39,950 bases of DNA from Candidatus Kuenenia stuttgartensis (lineage in GTDB: Bacteria; Planctomycetota; Planctomycetia; Pirellulales; UBA1268): the NCBI GenBank assembly GCA_943332855.1, contig CALQRA010000016.1, forward strand, positions 1 through 39,950. The letters run 5' to 3'. The translations under genes were made by a program, and so were the position numbers. Positions 1-11,591 of this stretch are shown piece after piece (the first letter of the stretch is position 1; every line of letters starts with the position of its first letter). The notes beneath the pieces are model-generated. The model saw nothing but the letters and a program-made list of their open reading frames with translations, had not been told where the DNA came from and ran no database searches.

Positions 1-1
1 C

Positions 2-2632
<2,631 letters not shown>

Positions 2633-2700
2633 CCCCCTGCGGGGCCGGACCGAGGTCCATCAATTCGGCCGCAAACTCGCCCCGGGCGCACCTTAATCTG

Positions 2701-3507
2701 TCAGTTGGAGCGTGCGGGGCTCGGCACGCGGTCAAAGTCCTCGCGCACCTCGCGCATGGTCTGGTCGTAGTCGTCGACGCGGATCAAGCCGTAACGCGGC
2801 ATCTCGAGATCGTAGATCACCCACATCGTCGACGAGACGAGGGCCGCGAACAGCGTCATGTGGAGCCACTCGAAGCGTTTGTGCGTTCCCAGGTCGTAGC
2901 CGACGAGGATCGACGCGACGACCGCGACGACCGCCACCAAGACCACGATCGCGGTCGGTGTGTGAGCGTTGAAGGACGCGTCGTGACGGGTCGCGGCATC
3001 AAACATCTCGTTGAGGGCAGCGATGAGGAGCATGGCCGCTTGCGGGCTGTCGCAGCGCGGAGCGGCGGCGACGGTGGTCGTCCAGATCCCGCTGCGAAGG
3101 TCGTCGAGCTGCGTGGTGAGGCCGGCGCGTTGATCGTTTGTCTCAGGGCCAGAGGTCTGGGCGAGGCGGGCGTCGACATAGGAGCGGAATTGATCCTGGG
3201 CCGACGAGCGTGTGTCGGCGGGCAGCAGATCGAGCCGCAGCCAGGCCGTGCCGATGGCGTTGGCCTCCTCGACGATCAGGCTCCGTCGCAGGTCCAGGTG
3301 GGTGGCAGCGAGACTAAACCAGAAGGCGATGAGGAGCCCGAGGAGCCCGAGCGCGGCGGCATCGATCGCCCCGGCTCCGACCGCTGCATCGGGGTTGGGA
3401 CGCGAGAGCCGCCGCACAGCCAGCCGATGTCCACTGCCGGCAGCGATCATCATGGCGGTGAAGATCGTCACCGGGAGAAGGAGCATCGTGAGCATCACGA
3501 GATTCAT
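2701..3507 (-). CDS. DUF4239 (bestrophin-like) membrane protein
   Basis: 268-residue integral membrane protein. It has an N-terminal hydrophobic helix (about residues 3-24), a second at about 48-70, and a C-terminal pair at about 185-235 separated by a short polar turn, with a central soluble stretch. The segment EEANAIGTAWLRLDLLP just after the second helix is the hallmark of DUF4239, a family of unknown function that is thought to be distantly related to bestrophin channels. The ATG lies near the divergent promoter region of citramalate synthase; the gene is convergent with ftsK, leaving 68 bases between them. No partner gene indicates a specific role. Family membership is well supported; an ion-channel role would be inference only. 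Confidence 0.8.
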   Translation of the reverse strand: MNLVMLTMLLLPVTIFTAMMIAAGSGHRLAVRRLSRPNPDAAVGAGAIDAAALGLLGLLIAFWFSLAATHLDLRRSLIVEEANAIGTAWLRLDLLPADTRSSAQDQFRSYVDARLAQTSGPETNDQRAGLTTQLDDLRSGIWTTTVAAAPRCDSPQAAMLLIAALNEMFDAATRHDASFNAHTPTAIVVLVAVVAVVASILVGYDLGTHKRFEWLHMTLFAALVSSTMWVIYDLEMPRYGLIRVDDYDQTMREVREDFDRVPSPARSN

Positions 3508-3581
3508 CGTCGAACGCCTGTTGAATGAAGGCTGGCAAGAAGGAGCGGAGTGGGCGCCGGTGTGTGGACCAGGGCCGAGCC

Positions 3582-3610
3582 TTGCCGCCCCGCTGAAAGG
3601 CCCTTATCTT
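3582..3610 (+). promoter_or_regulatory. Candidate sigma70-type promoter for cimA
   Basis: TTGCCG (3582-3587) and TATCTT (3605-3610) are separated by exactly 17 bases in the divergent gap between the DUF4239 gene and cimA. It would give a leader of roughly 120 bases before the ATG at 3738. This is a consensus match by eye only. Confidence 0.45.
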
Positions 3611-3737
3611 AAGTGATTCCGCAGGATGGAAGCTGGGTGGCGATGTGGCGCCGGCCGATGCGGGTGCCGCGGTGGCCCCGGATCGGCTTTCGCCGCCGCG
3701 GCACCAAGCCCCAGCCCCCCGCCCCAGGCGACTTTTC

Positions 3738-5357
3738 ATGCGCACGATCGAGATCTACGACACCACGCTCCGCGACGGCAGCCAGGGGGAAGGGGTCAAT
3801 TTCTCGCTCGAGGACAAGCTCGCGATCACGCGACGGCTCGATGCGGCAGGGATCGATTTCATCGAGGGGGGCTATCCGCTCTCCAATCCCAAAGACGCCC
3901 AGTATTTCGCCCGCGTCCGGGAGCTTTCGCTTGCCCACTCGCGGGTCGTGGCCTTCGGGATGACGCGCCGCCGCGGAATGGCGGCCGCCGATGATCCCGG
4001 CATGAAGGCCCTCGTCGAGGCGGGCACCTCCGCCGTGACGATCGTCGGGAAAACGTCCGCCTTCCACGTCACCGAGGTGCTGGGGGTGACGCGCGAGGAA
4101 AACCTCTCCATGATCGCCGACACCGTCGCCTTCCTCACCGGAGCCGGTCGCGAGGTGTTTTATGACGCCGAGCACTTCTTCGACGGCTGGAAGCTCGATG
4201 CCGGCTACGCCGCCGAGACGATCCTCGCCGCCGCCCGTGCTGGGGCGACCCGAATCGTTCTCTGTGACACCAACGGCGGCACCCTTCCCCACGAGGTGGC
4301 CAAGCTTGTCGCCGCGGCCAGCGCCGTTCTGGGGGAGGCTGATCTCGACGTCGCCCTCGGCATCCATTGCCACAACGACTGCGACGTCGCCGTCGCCAAC
4401 TCGCTCGCGGCCGTCGAGGCTGGCGCCGCCCAGGTCCAGGGGACGATCAACGGCATCGGTGAACGTTGCGGCAATGCCGATCTGATCTCCGTTGTTGCCA
4501 ACCTCTCCCTCAAGCTCCACGGATTTCGCGTCCTTAAAGCTACCGGCACACGCCATCTGACAGAGCTTTCGCGCTTCGTCTACGAGACGGCCAACATGAT
4601 CTACCGGGCCGGGCAGCCGTTCGTGGGGACGAGTGCCTTCGCGCACAAGGGGGGAATGCATGTTCACGCCGTCGCCAAGGCGACGGAGTCGTACGAGCAC
4701 ATCCATCCTGAAGCGGTGGGAAACGAGCGGCGGATCCTCGTCAGCGAGTTGTCGGGGCGTTCGAACATCCAGGCGATGGTGACGCGGCCTGACGTCCGCA
4801 ATGACCGCGTGCTGCTCGATCGAGTGCTGGCCGAAGTCTGCCGGCTCGAGAACGAGGGGTGGCAGTTCGAGGCGGCCGGCGCGTCGTTCGATCTCCTTGT
4901 CGATCGCTGTGCCGGCACGTTCCGCCCCCCGTTCGAAAAGCTCTCCTACAACGTCGCCGTCGAGAGTCGGGGGCGGGCCGGGGCCGCCGCGGCGACCGGG
5001 GATGGGGCGGTGACGACCGATGAGATCCGTACCGAGGCGACGGTCAAGCTCGTTGTCGCCGGTTCGATCCGCCACGAGGTAGCCGAGGGGGACGGGCCAG
5101 TCAATGCCCTCGACGCCGCCCTCCGCAAGGCGCTCGGGTCGGTCCATCCGGCGGTCGAGCGGATGACGCTGCTCGATTACAAGGTGCGCGTCATCAATGC
5201 CCAGGAGGGGACGGCGGCGAAGGTCCGCGTCTCGATCGAATCGACCGACGGTGAGTCGATGTGGGGCACGGTGGGGGTGAGCGAGAACGTCATCGAGGCC
5301 AGTTGGCTGGCGCTCGCCGATTCGTTCTCTTTTTTCTTGAGTCGCGCGGGCACCTGA
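3738..5357 (+). CDS. cimA: Citramalate synthase (CimA-type, alpha-isopropylmalate synthase family)
   Basis: Condenses acetyl-CoA with pyruvate to (R)-citramalate, the entry to the threonine-independent route to isoleucine. The 539-residue protein starts MRTIEIYDTTLRDGSQGEGVNFS, the catalytic TIM-barrel signature of the family. It continues with FIEGGYPLSNPKD, then IVLCDTNGG, and the metal-binding GIHCHNDCDVAVANS. The segment HKGGMHVHAV marks the end of the barrel linker, and the last 130 or so residues form the LeuA-type dimer/regulatory domain. Length and the GGYPLSNPKD context fit the bacterial CimA subgroup better than LeuA or homocitrate synthase. The ATG at 3738 is preferred to the upstream ATG at 3645 because the conserved barrel begins there and the extra 31 residues are low-complexity Pro/Arg. 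The gene ends 12 bases from the convergent PfkB kinase. Confidence 0.9.
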   Translation: MRTIEIYDTTLRDGSQGEGVNFSLEDKLAITRRLDAAGIDFIEGGYPLSNPKDAQYFARVRELSLAHSRVVAFGMTRRRGMAAADDPGMKALVEAGTSAVTIVGKTSAFHVTEVLGVTREENLSMIADTVAFLTGAGREVFYDAEHFFDGWKLDAGYAAETILAAARAGATRIVLCDTNGGTLPHEVAKLVAAASAVLGEADLDVALGIHCHNDCDVAVANSLAAVEAGAAQVQGTINGIGERCGNADLISVVANLSLKLHGFRVLKATGTRHLTELSRFVYETANMIYRAGQPFVGTSAFAHKGGMHVHAVAKATESYEHIHPEAVGNERRILVSELSGRSNIQAMVTRPDVRNDRVLLDRVLAEVCRLENEGWQFEAAGASFDLLVDRCAGTFRPPFEKLSYNVAVESRGRAGAAAATGDGAVTTDEIRTEATVKLVVAGSIRHEVAEGDGPVNALDAALRKALGSVHPAVERMTLLDYKVRVINAQEGTAAKVRVSIESTDGESMWGTVGVSENVIEASWLALADSFSFFLSRAGT

Positions 5358-5369
5358 TCGGGCGGCCGG

Positions 5370-6362
5370 TCAGCTCGGCAAGCCGGCGAGCCGGGCGGTA
5401 GCCTCGAAGCCGCGAAGGCCCTCCGTGGCACCGAGCCCGGTCACGCAGCAGGCCGCGGTGGCGGCGCCGAGGAGACCAGCGTCGCGCGGCGGCATCCCCC
5501 GCAGCAGGCCGGTGAGGAGGCCAGCGAGCAGCGAATCGCCGGCACCGGTCGTGTCGACGACCGGGCCCGGGGCGGCGACGCAGGGGATCTCGAGCCACTC
5601 TCCCTTGCTCGGGGAAAGGAGCGTGCCGAGCGTGCCGAGCTTCACGCCGACGAGGCCCAGCGCGCCGTGGGAGCGGTAGCAGTCGACGATCGCCCGCGGG
5701 TCGTCGAGGCCGGTCTGGTGGCGGGCCTCATCGAGGCTGGGGACATAGACATCGACCAGAGGGAGTGCCGGCGCCACCTGGGCGAGCGTCCCGCCGCTTC
5801 CTGCCGTCTCGAGGGCAACCATGCAGCCGGTGGCGCGGATCTCGGCGAGGGCCTCGGTAAGATCGGGCTCGAGGCCGGGGAGGAGCCCGAGGTAGCCGAC
5901 GAGGGCGAGGCGGGCGGCCGCGAAGTGGGGAAGCTGGCGGCGAATGAAGGCCAGGTCGATCGTCGCCGGGGCCCCGCCATGGTGGGCAAAGCTCCGCTCA
6001 CCGCTGGGATCGATGAGGACGGCAGTCGTGCTCGTGGCGACGGTGTTGCTCGCTTCGAGCGCCGCCGTCGCGATCCCCTCTCCCGCGAGGGTGGCGCGGA
6101 TCACCTCCCCCCACACATCGGTGCCGACGAGGCTCGACGCGGCGACCTTCATCCCCAGTCGGGCCATCGCCGTGCCGGTGTTGCAGACGATCCCGCCGGT
6201 GGTGACCCGGATCGGATCGACATGAAAGAGTTTACCGGCGCCGGGGGCCACCGTGAGGGGGACGGGGCGGACGAGGATGTCGGCGACGCACGTGCCGCAG
6301 AGGATCACGTCGCAGGGGGGGCAAGCCCCGAGGGGAGCGGCAGGGGCACGGGACGCGGACAT
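5370..6362 (-). CDS. PfkB-family carbohydrate kinase
   Basis: 330-residue cytosolic sugar or nucleoside kinase of the ribokinase fold. It has the N-terminal GGIVCNTGTAMARLG substrate-binding region, a central LVGYLGLLPGLE stretch, DVYVPSLDEARHQTG (the N/S-x-x-E region) and the C-terminal DTTGAGDSLLAG signature. The catalytic base is Asp276 in GAGD. The start at 6362 (MSASRAPAAP) is chosen over the longer frame from 6491 because that frame would overlap the start of the divergent DUF1801 gene and adds only a basic, non-conserved leader. The substrate cannot be read from sequence; fructose, ribose, adenosine and 2-keto-3-deoxygluconate kinases all share these motifs. No sugar transporter or regulator is adjacent. 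Family certain, substrate unknown. Confidence 0.88.
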   Translation of the reverse strand: MSASRAPAAPLGACPPCDVILCGTCVADILVRPVPLTVAPGAGKLFHVDPIRVTTGGIVCNTGTAMARLGMKVAASSLVGTDVWGEVIRATLAGEGIATAALEASNTVATSTTAVLIDPSGERSFAHHGGAPATIDLAFIRRQLPHFAAARLALVGYLGLLPGLEPDLTEALAEIRATGCMVALETAGSGGTLAQVAPALPLVDVYVPSLDEARHQTGLDDPRAIVDCYRSHGALGLVGVKLGTLGTLLSPSKGEWLEIPCVAAPGPVVDTTGAGDSLLAGLLTGLLRGMPPRDAGLLGAATAACCVTGLGATEGLRGFEATARLAGLPS

Positions 6363-6489
6363 GCTCGGCTCGCGGAGGGGGATGAAAAACCTGCGGGGGG
6401 CGCTGGAGGCAGGATAGCCAATCGGCGTGGCAGGTCGCCAGAATGGATCTTTTCGGTTCCTCCCGCTCTGTCCCAGGGGAAACGTTGCC

Positions 6490-7065
6490 ATGGCGATCCG
6501 CTCTCCGCTTGTCGATGCCTACCACGCCCGTCTTCCCGCCGCCGAGCGGAAGGCCCTCGAGCAGATCCGGGCGGCCGTCCATGCCGCATGCCCCGGAGCG
6601 GAGGAGTGTCTGTCGTACGGGATGCCGGCGGTGAAGCTCGACGGGACGCCGCTGGTCGGTTGGCGCGCGGCAGCCAAGCACGGGGCCTTCCATCCCTTGA
6701 GCGGGTCGACCGTGGAGACCTGCCAGGAAGCGCTTGCCGACTCCGACACGAGCAAGGGGACGATCCGTTTCCCCTTCGACGCCGTCCTGCCGGCCAAGCT
6801 CGTCAAGCTCCTCGTCGCCACACGGATCGGGGAGATTCGGCAGGATGGCAAGAAAGCGACGAAGCTTGAAAAAAAGCCGGTGAAAAAGCAGGCGACAAAG
6901 CCGAAGAAAAAACCGCCCGCCAAGGCCCAAGGAAAGGGAACGGCTGCAAAGCCGCCGGCCGTGAAGAAACAGGCGGTCGTCAAAAAGCCTGCGGCAAAAC
7001 GTGCCAGCGTGAAACAGGCCGTCGCCACGGGGGGCGTGCGGCCCACGAATCGGCGTGACGATTGA
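6490..7065 (+). CDS. DUF1801 (YdhG-like) protein with lysine-rich H1-like tail
   Basis: 191-residue protein in two parts. Residues 1 to about 115 form a DUF1801 domain: helical N-terminus, AECLSYGMPAVKLDGTPLVGWRAAAKHGAFHPLSG, and KGTIRFPFDAVLP. This fold resembles the frataxin/YdhG group and its function is unknown. From about residue 118 to 180 the sequence is a low-complexity Lys/Ala/Pro tail with repeated KKP and KKQA units, like the tails of eukaryotic H1 and bacterial nucleoid proteins, so nucleic-acid binding is plausible. A purine-rich aggggaa about 10 bases before the ATG at 6490 supports this start over the upstream ATG at 6427. It is divergent from the PfkB gene. The domain call is good; the DNA-binding idea is inference. 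Confidence 0.78.
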   Translation: MAIRSPLVDAYHARLPAAERKALEQIRAAVHAACPGAEECLSYGMPAVKLDGTPLVGWRAAAKHGAFHPLSGSTVETCQEALADSDTSKGTIRFPFDAVLPAKLVKLLVATRIGEIRQDGKKATKLEKKPVKKQATKPKKKPPAKAQGKGTAAKPPAVKKQAVVKKPAAKRASVKQAVATGGVRPTNRRDD

Positions 7066-7128
7066 ACGCCCCTGTTCGCCGCGGGGCATGCGTGCTCCAT
7101 CGGTGGAGCGAGGCCGGCCCGGTCAGCC

Positions 7129-7157
7129 TTGTTCCGCCTCAGCGCCTCGAATAGGTT
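7129..7157 (+). promoter_or_regulatory. Candidate promoter for the cytochrome/DUF1501/WD40 operon
   Basis: TTGTTC (7129-7134) and TAGGTT (7152-7157) are separated by 17 bases, about 63 bases before the ATG at 7220. This is the only good -35/-10 pair noticed in the 154-base gap. Consensus match by eye only. Confidence 0.4.
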
Positions 7158-7219
7158 TAAGAGTCGTTCCTGTCGCCGTTCGCCCCGCGGACCGCTGCTG
7201 TTCCCAGGCAAGGTTCTCG

Positions 7220-9130
7220 ATGGACCTCCGACATCTCCCACCGCTGCTGCTGCTCTTGCTCCTGGCCTCCGGCCAGGCCGTGGGGGCCGATCCGGCGGCG
7301 CTCTGGTCGGCGCAGGTGCAGCCTCTCCTCGATCGGCACTGCGTGAAGTGCCACGGGCCGATCGAGAAGCATGGCGGCCTCGAGCTCGACACCCCGGCCG
7401 CCGTGCTCGCCGGGGGCGATTCTGGGGCGGTCGTGATGGCGGGGCAGCCCGACGTAAGCCCGCTTGCCCTGAATCTCGTCGCCGGGGCCGAGCCGCACAT
7501 GCCCCCCGACAAGCAACTCACTTTCGACGAGCAGGCGATCGTCCGGGCCTGGATCGCCGCCCTGGAAAACGCCCAGCCCGAGCCTGCGGCAAGCCCCTCC
7601 GGGCAGATGGTGGAAACGAGAGCCTTCGCGACGGTGACCGAGGCGATCGATGTGTTGATGGCGGAAGCGTGGGCGCGGCAGGGGGTGGTCCCGGCCCCTC
7701 CTGTCGACGATGCCTCCTGGTGCCGGCGCGTGTGGCTCGATCTGGCCGGACGGATCCCGACCGCGGCCGAGCAGCGCGACTTTCTCGAGGTGCCGAGCGA
7801 CACGCGCCGCGCGGCGCTCGTCGATCGGCTCCTCGATTCCGACGAGCATGCCGTGCGGATGCGCGAGCTGTGGGACGTATTCCTGATGGGGCGGGGAAAA
7901 AGGGAGTCGCGTGAGGAGCGCCGCCGGAGCAGCGGCTGGTGGTCCTATCTCGAGCAGGCCTTCCGCACCAACCGCCCCTGGGACAGCATCGTCCGCGAGA
8001 TCCTCATCGCCCGGCCGGCGGGCGCAGACGACAAGGGTGCGCCGTGGTTTCTCTACGAGCGGCGCAACGACCATCAGGCGATCGCCGAGGCTGTCGCACC
8101 GCTCGTCTACGGCGCCCGCATCGACTGCGCCCAGTGCCACGACCATCCCCTCGCCCGCGAGATCAAGCAGGCCCATTACTGGGGGCTTGTCGCAGCCTTC
8201 AACCGGGGGAAGAACGTCGAGGGGACAACCGACGTGGCGGAGTCGGCCGTGGGGGGCTTCGTCAACTTCACGAACCTTAGAAAAGAATCGCAGCCGGCCG
8301 TGGTAACCATCCTCAACGGCCCCACGGTGGCCGAAAATCGGCCTGAGGATGGCAGCCCGGAAGCGGACAGCGACGAAAAGTATCTCGATCCGGCGGCCAA
8401 GCCGCGCATCCCGACGTTTTCCCGGCGCGAAGCGTTTGCCGCAGCGGCCACGACTGGCAATCCGCTCCTCGCCAGGGCCTTCGTCAACCGGCTGTGGGCT
8501 ATCTTGCTCGGGCGCGGGATCGTGGCGCCGGTCGACGAGATGACCACCCGCAATCAGCCGAGCCACCCGGAGCTGCTCGACTGGCTCTCTGCCGACTTCG
8601 CCGCCCACCACCACGACATCCGCCGTGAGATTCGCGGCATCGTGCTCAGCCGGGTCTACGCCCTGGGAATCGCTTCCGCCAGCGCTCCCGGCTCCGATCC
8701 GGCAGCCTTCGCCTGCGCTGCGGAGCGTCCGCTGACTGCCGAACAGATCGCCCGGTCGTGGTCGATCGCCGCCGGCCGGCCGATGGAGAACGACCCCCTC
8801 CGTCGCGCGGCGGTCGCTGCGATTCCCGACGTCATGCCGCGGGAGTATCAGGCGACGTTTCAGCAGGCCCAGTTTCTCTCCGCGGCGCCGGCCCTCAAGG
8901 AGCTTCTCGAGCCGGTCCCGGAGAGCACGATCGCAGGAATCGCCGCGCTGCCGGCGCCCTCAGATCGCGTCGAGGCCGCCTTCCGCGCCGTGCTTGGCCG
9001 AGCGCCTGCACTTGAGGAAATGGCGCAGGCCGAGCACGTTCTCGCGTCGCGTCCGGAGCAGCCGGCCGAGGCGGCTCGCGATCTCGTCTGGGCGCTGCTG
9101 ACGAGCGCCGAGTTCCTCACCATGCCGTGA
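7220..9130 (+). CDS. Exported PSCyt1-DUF1549-DUF1553 protein (planctomycete cytochrome family)
   Basis: 636-residue exported protein of a family greatly expanded in planctomycetes. An N-terminal signal peptide (MDLRHLPP, then seven Leu, cleavage near SGQAVGA) leads to a planctomycete cytochrome C domain with the heme site CVKCH at residues 41-45. DUF1549 (PSCyt2) follows, with WLDLAGRIPTAAEQRDFL and a second CxxCH, CAQCHDHPLA. DUF1553 (PSD1) comes next, with LLARAFVNRLWAILLGRGIVAPVDEM and HPELLDWLSADF. The domain order is canonical but the protein is shorter than many relatives because nothing is inserted between DUF1549 and DUF1553. The ATG at 7220 is chosen because the signal peptide starts there; the frame extends further upstream without conservation. 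It is followed almost directly by a DUF1501 gene, the usual partner. The reaction is not established; periplasmic polysaccharide oxidation is a common suggestion. Confidence 0.88.
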   Translation: MDLRHLPPLLLLLLLASGQAVGADPAALWSAQVQPLLDRHCVKCHGPIEKHGGLELDTPAAVLAGGDSGAVVMAGQPDVSPLALNLVAGAEPHMPPDKQLTFDEQAIVRAWIAALENAQPEPAASPSGQMVETRAFATVTEAIDVLMAEAWARQGVVPAPPVDDASWCRRVWLDLAGRIPTAAEQRDFLEVPSDTRRAALVDRLLDSDEHAVRMRELWDVFLMGRGKRESREERRRSSGWWSYLEQAFRTNRPWDSIVREILIARPAGADDKGAPWFLYERRNDHQAIAEAVAPLVYGARIDCAQCHDHPLAREIKQAHYWGLVAAFNRGKNVEGTTDVAESAVGGFVNFTNLRKESQPAVVTILNGPTVAENRPEDGSPEADSDEKYLDPAAKPRIPTFSRREAFAAAATTGNPLLARAFVNRLWAILLGRGIVAPVDEMTTRNQPSHPELLDWLSADFAAHHHDIRREIRGIVLSRVYALGIASASAPGSDPAAFACAAERPLTAEQIARSWSIAAGRPMENDPLRRAAVAAIPDVMPREYQATFQQAQFLSAAPALKELLEPVPESTIAGIAALPAPSDRVEAAFRAVLGRAPALEEMAQAEHVLASRPEQPAEAARDLVWALLTSAEFLTMP

Positions 9131-9135
9131 GACTG

Positions 9136-10461
9136 ATGCCACAACCTGCCCCACACCTGAAGCCCGGCGACTGCCCGCATGACGAGCATCGGCTCCATCG
9201 TCGGCTGTTCCTCGAGGGGCTCTCCGCCGCAGGGGTGGGGGGCTTTTCCGGCTTGTTTCACAATCCCGTCCTCGCCGCGCAGGCAAAGCGCGCCGAGAAG
9301 CGCTGCATCCTCCTTTGGCTGTGCGGTGCCCCGAGCCAGTTCGAAACCTGGGATCCGAAGCCCGGCCGGCCTGGTGGCGGCCCGTTCGGAAGCACGCCGA
9401 CGAGCATCCCCGGCCTGCACTTCTCTTCGCTGATGCCGCACTGCGCCTCGATCGCCGACAAGCTCAACATCGTCCGCTCGATGAGGACGGCGCAGTCGGA
9501 GCATCTCCAGGCGATCAATCTCTTGCAACGCGGCAATCCCGACCGGGCGGGCTTCACCCGACCGACGCTCGGCAGTGCCTTGTCGCACGCGGTCGGCGAG
9601 CTCGATTCACCGATCCCCAACTTCGTGTTCCTCGATCCCGTCCCGGGGGGAAATGAGTTCGAGAGCTTCAAGGCGGGGAATTGGGCCGGCTGGCTCGGTG
9701 TGGAGCACGCTCCGGTGCGGCTCGGCGGCGACTACACCCAGCTTCTCGACGCCGCCCCCGATACCCTCGGCCGGCACGACCGCGAGACCCGCGAGACGTT
9801 GCGGAGGTTTCTCACGTCGCGGTTCGAGCGCGAGCGAAAGAGCTCGATCGCTCGCAGCCAGAACGCCGCCTTCGAGCGGATGCGGGGGCTGGCGGCAAGC
9901 GCTGAGCTGTTTGATGTCGAGCAGCTTCCCCCGCGCGACCGGGAGCGCTACGGGCCGGGGAGCTTTGCCCAGCACGCCCTCATGGCCAGGCACCTGGTCG
10001 AGCATGGCGCGCCGTTTGTGATGGTGGCCAACGGCATGAACTGGGATAATCACGTCTTCCAGCACGAGATCCATCAGATGCTCGTGCCGGAGCTCGATCG
10101 GGTCCTGTACCATCTTGTCCGCGATCTCGAGGAGCGTGGCCTCCTCGATTCCACGCTCGTGATCGCGATGGGGGAGTTTGGCCGCACCCCCTGGCTCAAT
10201 GCCGCCCGCGGCCGCGACCACTACCCGAATGCCTGGAGCCTGATGATGACCGGGTGTGGGCTCCGCCGCGGGGTGGTCGTGGGCGCGACCGATGCCGATG
10301 GCGTCGACGTCGTCGGGCAGCCGATCGACGAGCAAAACCTGTTCGCCACGATCTTCACGGCCCTCGGGCTCGATCCCCACGCCGGGTACGATCTCCCGGG
10401 ATTGCCGACGTTTCACCTCGTTGAGAACGGGAAGGCGCCGATCGGCGAATTGCTGGCGTGA
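9136..10461 (+). CDS. DUF1501 (sulfatase-like fold) exported protein
   Basis: 441-residue DUF1501 protein, a planctomycete-rich family related to alkaline-phosphatase/sulfatase-fold enzymes. It is nearly always encoded next to DUF1549/DUF1553 cytochromes, as here. The N-terminus HRRLFLEGLSAAGVGG is a twin-arginine-like signal followed by a short hydrophobic stretch. The core shows ILLWLCGAPSQFETWDPKP (the family's metal-site strand region), MRTAQSEHLQA, GMNWDNHVFQHEIHQ and the C-terminal VIAMGEFGRTPWLNAARGRDHYPNAWS motif. A GTG at 9127 overlapping the previous stop by four bases is an alternative start in the same frame; ATG 9136 is preferred by codon type. Export through Tat and periplasmic activity are inferred; the substrate is unknown. 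Confidence 0.87.
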   Translation: MPQPAPHLKPGDCPHDEHRLHRRLFLEGLSAAGVGGFSGLFHNPVLAAQAKRAEKRCILLWLCGAPSQFETWDPKPGRPGGGPFGSTPTSIPGLHFSSLMPHCASIADKLNIVRSMRTAQSEHLQAINLLQRGNPDRAGFTRPTLGSALSHAVGELDSPIPNFVFLDPVPGGNEFESFKAGNWAGWLGVEHAPVRLGGDYTQLLDAAPDTLGRHDRETRETLRRFLTSRFERERKSSIARSQNAAFERMRGLAASAELFDVEQLPPRDRERYGPGSFAQHALMARHLVEHGAPFVMVANGMNWDNHVFQHEIHQMLVPELDRVLYHLVRDLEERGLLDSTLVIAMGEFGRTPWLNAARGRDHYPNAWSLMMTGCGLRRGVVVGATDADGVDVVGQPIDEQNLFATIFTALGLDPHAGYDLPGLPTFHLVENGKAPIGELLA

Positions 10462-10465
10462 ACCG

Positions 10466-11533
10466 ATGAAGCTCACCCTCCTCCACGATTCCGTGCTTGC
10501 CACCGGCGTCTTTGGCCTGGCGCTTGCCCCCGACGGCGGCCGCGCCTTTGCCGCTTGCGCCGATGGGCGAGTTGTCCGAATCGATCCGCCCTCGGGCGAG
10601 CAGGTGGCGCTCGCGGGGGTGCATGGCTCGTATGCCAGCGGCTGTGCGCTGCTCCCCGATGGAAAGACGCTCGTCTCCGGCGGCTACGACGGGCAGCTGC
10701 TGTGGCACGACCTCGAAATAGGCGCGGTGACGCGGGCTGTGCCGGCGCATCGCTTTTGGAGCTGGGATCTCGCCCTTTCCCCCGACGGCAGCCGGGTCGC
10801 CAGTTGCACGGGGCAGTACCTTGCCGGGGGCTGGAAGTACGAGCCGGCTGCCGCGACCGAGCCGGGGGTCAAAGTGTTTGACACCTCGAGCGGCAATGTC
10901 GTCGCGGCGTTCGACCATCAGCCGCCGGTGCTCTGCTGTGGCTTCAGCCGCGACAGCCTCCATCTTGCCGCCGCGAACATGCTCGGCGAGGTGCGGGTGT
11001 GGAAGCTCGGCGAGGGGGGCGGCGCTGAGCCTGAAAGTCGCTTTACCTCTCCCGACTTCACCTCCTGGGGGACGACGAAGAGCCATCACTACTGCGGCGG
11101 CATCTACGCCCTCGCCTTTGCCCCGTCTGACGCATCGCTCCTCGTGTGCGGCATGGGGCCGATGGGGGATCCGATGGCGGGCAACGGCAAGATGACCTGG
11201 CAGCGGTGGGATTGGCGGAAGGGGGAGAAGATCGACCAGATCCGAGACGGCCAGCATGGCTCGGGGCTCATGGAAGCGCTCGCCTGGTCTCCCGACGGCG
11301 CCCACTTCGTGATGGCGGGGCGGCAGGCCCAGGGAACCTGGAATCTCGCCCTCTTCTCTGCCGCCGACGGCAGCCTCGTCACCTCGCTCGACACGAAGCA
11401 GCGGATCACCCAGGCCCGGTTCACGGCCGACGGCAAGCGCCTCGTCCTCGGGGGCGCCCAATCGCAGCCGGGGCCCAAGGATGGGCAGTGGCCCTCCTGG
11501 GGCCGCGTGCAGGTCTACAGCGTCGATTCCTGA
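10466..11533 (+). CDS. WD40-repeat beta-propeller protein
   Basis: 355-residue protein made of WD40-like blades. Recurrent units include LALAPDGGRAFAACADGRVVRIDPPSG, ALLPDGKTLVSGGYDGQLLWHDLEIG, LALSPDGSRVASCTG and ALAWSPDGAHFVMAGR; about seven SPDG-type turns can be counted. No signal peptide is visible at the ATG, which lies four bases after the stop of the DUF1501 gene, so translation is probably coupled. In planctomycetes WD40 genes often sit at the end of cytochrome/DUF1501 operons, where they are presumed scaffold or substrate-binding partners. Lack of a clear export signal is odd, because both neighbours are exported; either it acts in the cytoplasm or its export is not obvious from sequence. 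Confidence 0.85.
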   Translation: MKLTLLHDSVLATGVFGLALAPDGGRAFAACADGRVVRIDPPSGEQVALAGVHGSYASGCALLPDGKTLVSGGYDGQLLWHDLEIGAVTRAVPAHRFWSWDLALSPDGSRVASCTGQYLAGGWKYEPAAATEPGVKVFDTSSGNVVAAFDHQPPVLCCGFSRDSLHLAAANMLGEVRVWKLGEGGGAEPESRFTSPDFTSWGTTKSHHYCGGIYALAFAPSDASLLVCGMGPMGDPMAGNGKMTWQRWDWRKGEKIDQIRDGQHGSGLMEALAWSPDGAHFVMAGRQAQGTWNLALFSAADGSLVTSLDTKQRITQARFTADGKRLVLGGAQSQPGPKDGQWPSWGRVQVYSVDS

Positions 11534-11591
11534 CCGCCCCGCAGGCCCTTGCGTACCGCTCACGGCCGCAGGGGATTCTGGGGCGTTGGTT

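Noticed and set aside
3609..5147. 512-codon minus-strand frame opposite cimA
   Set aside because: Shadow of a clear citramalate synthase; no recognisable domain and codon use typical of an antisense frame.
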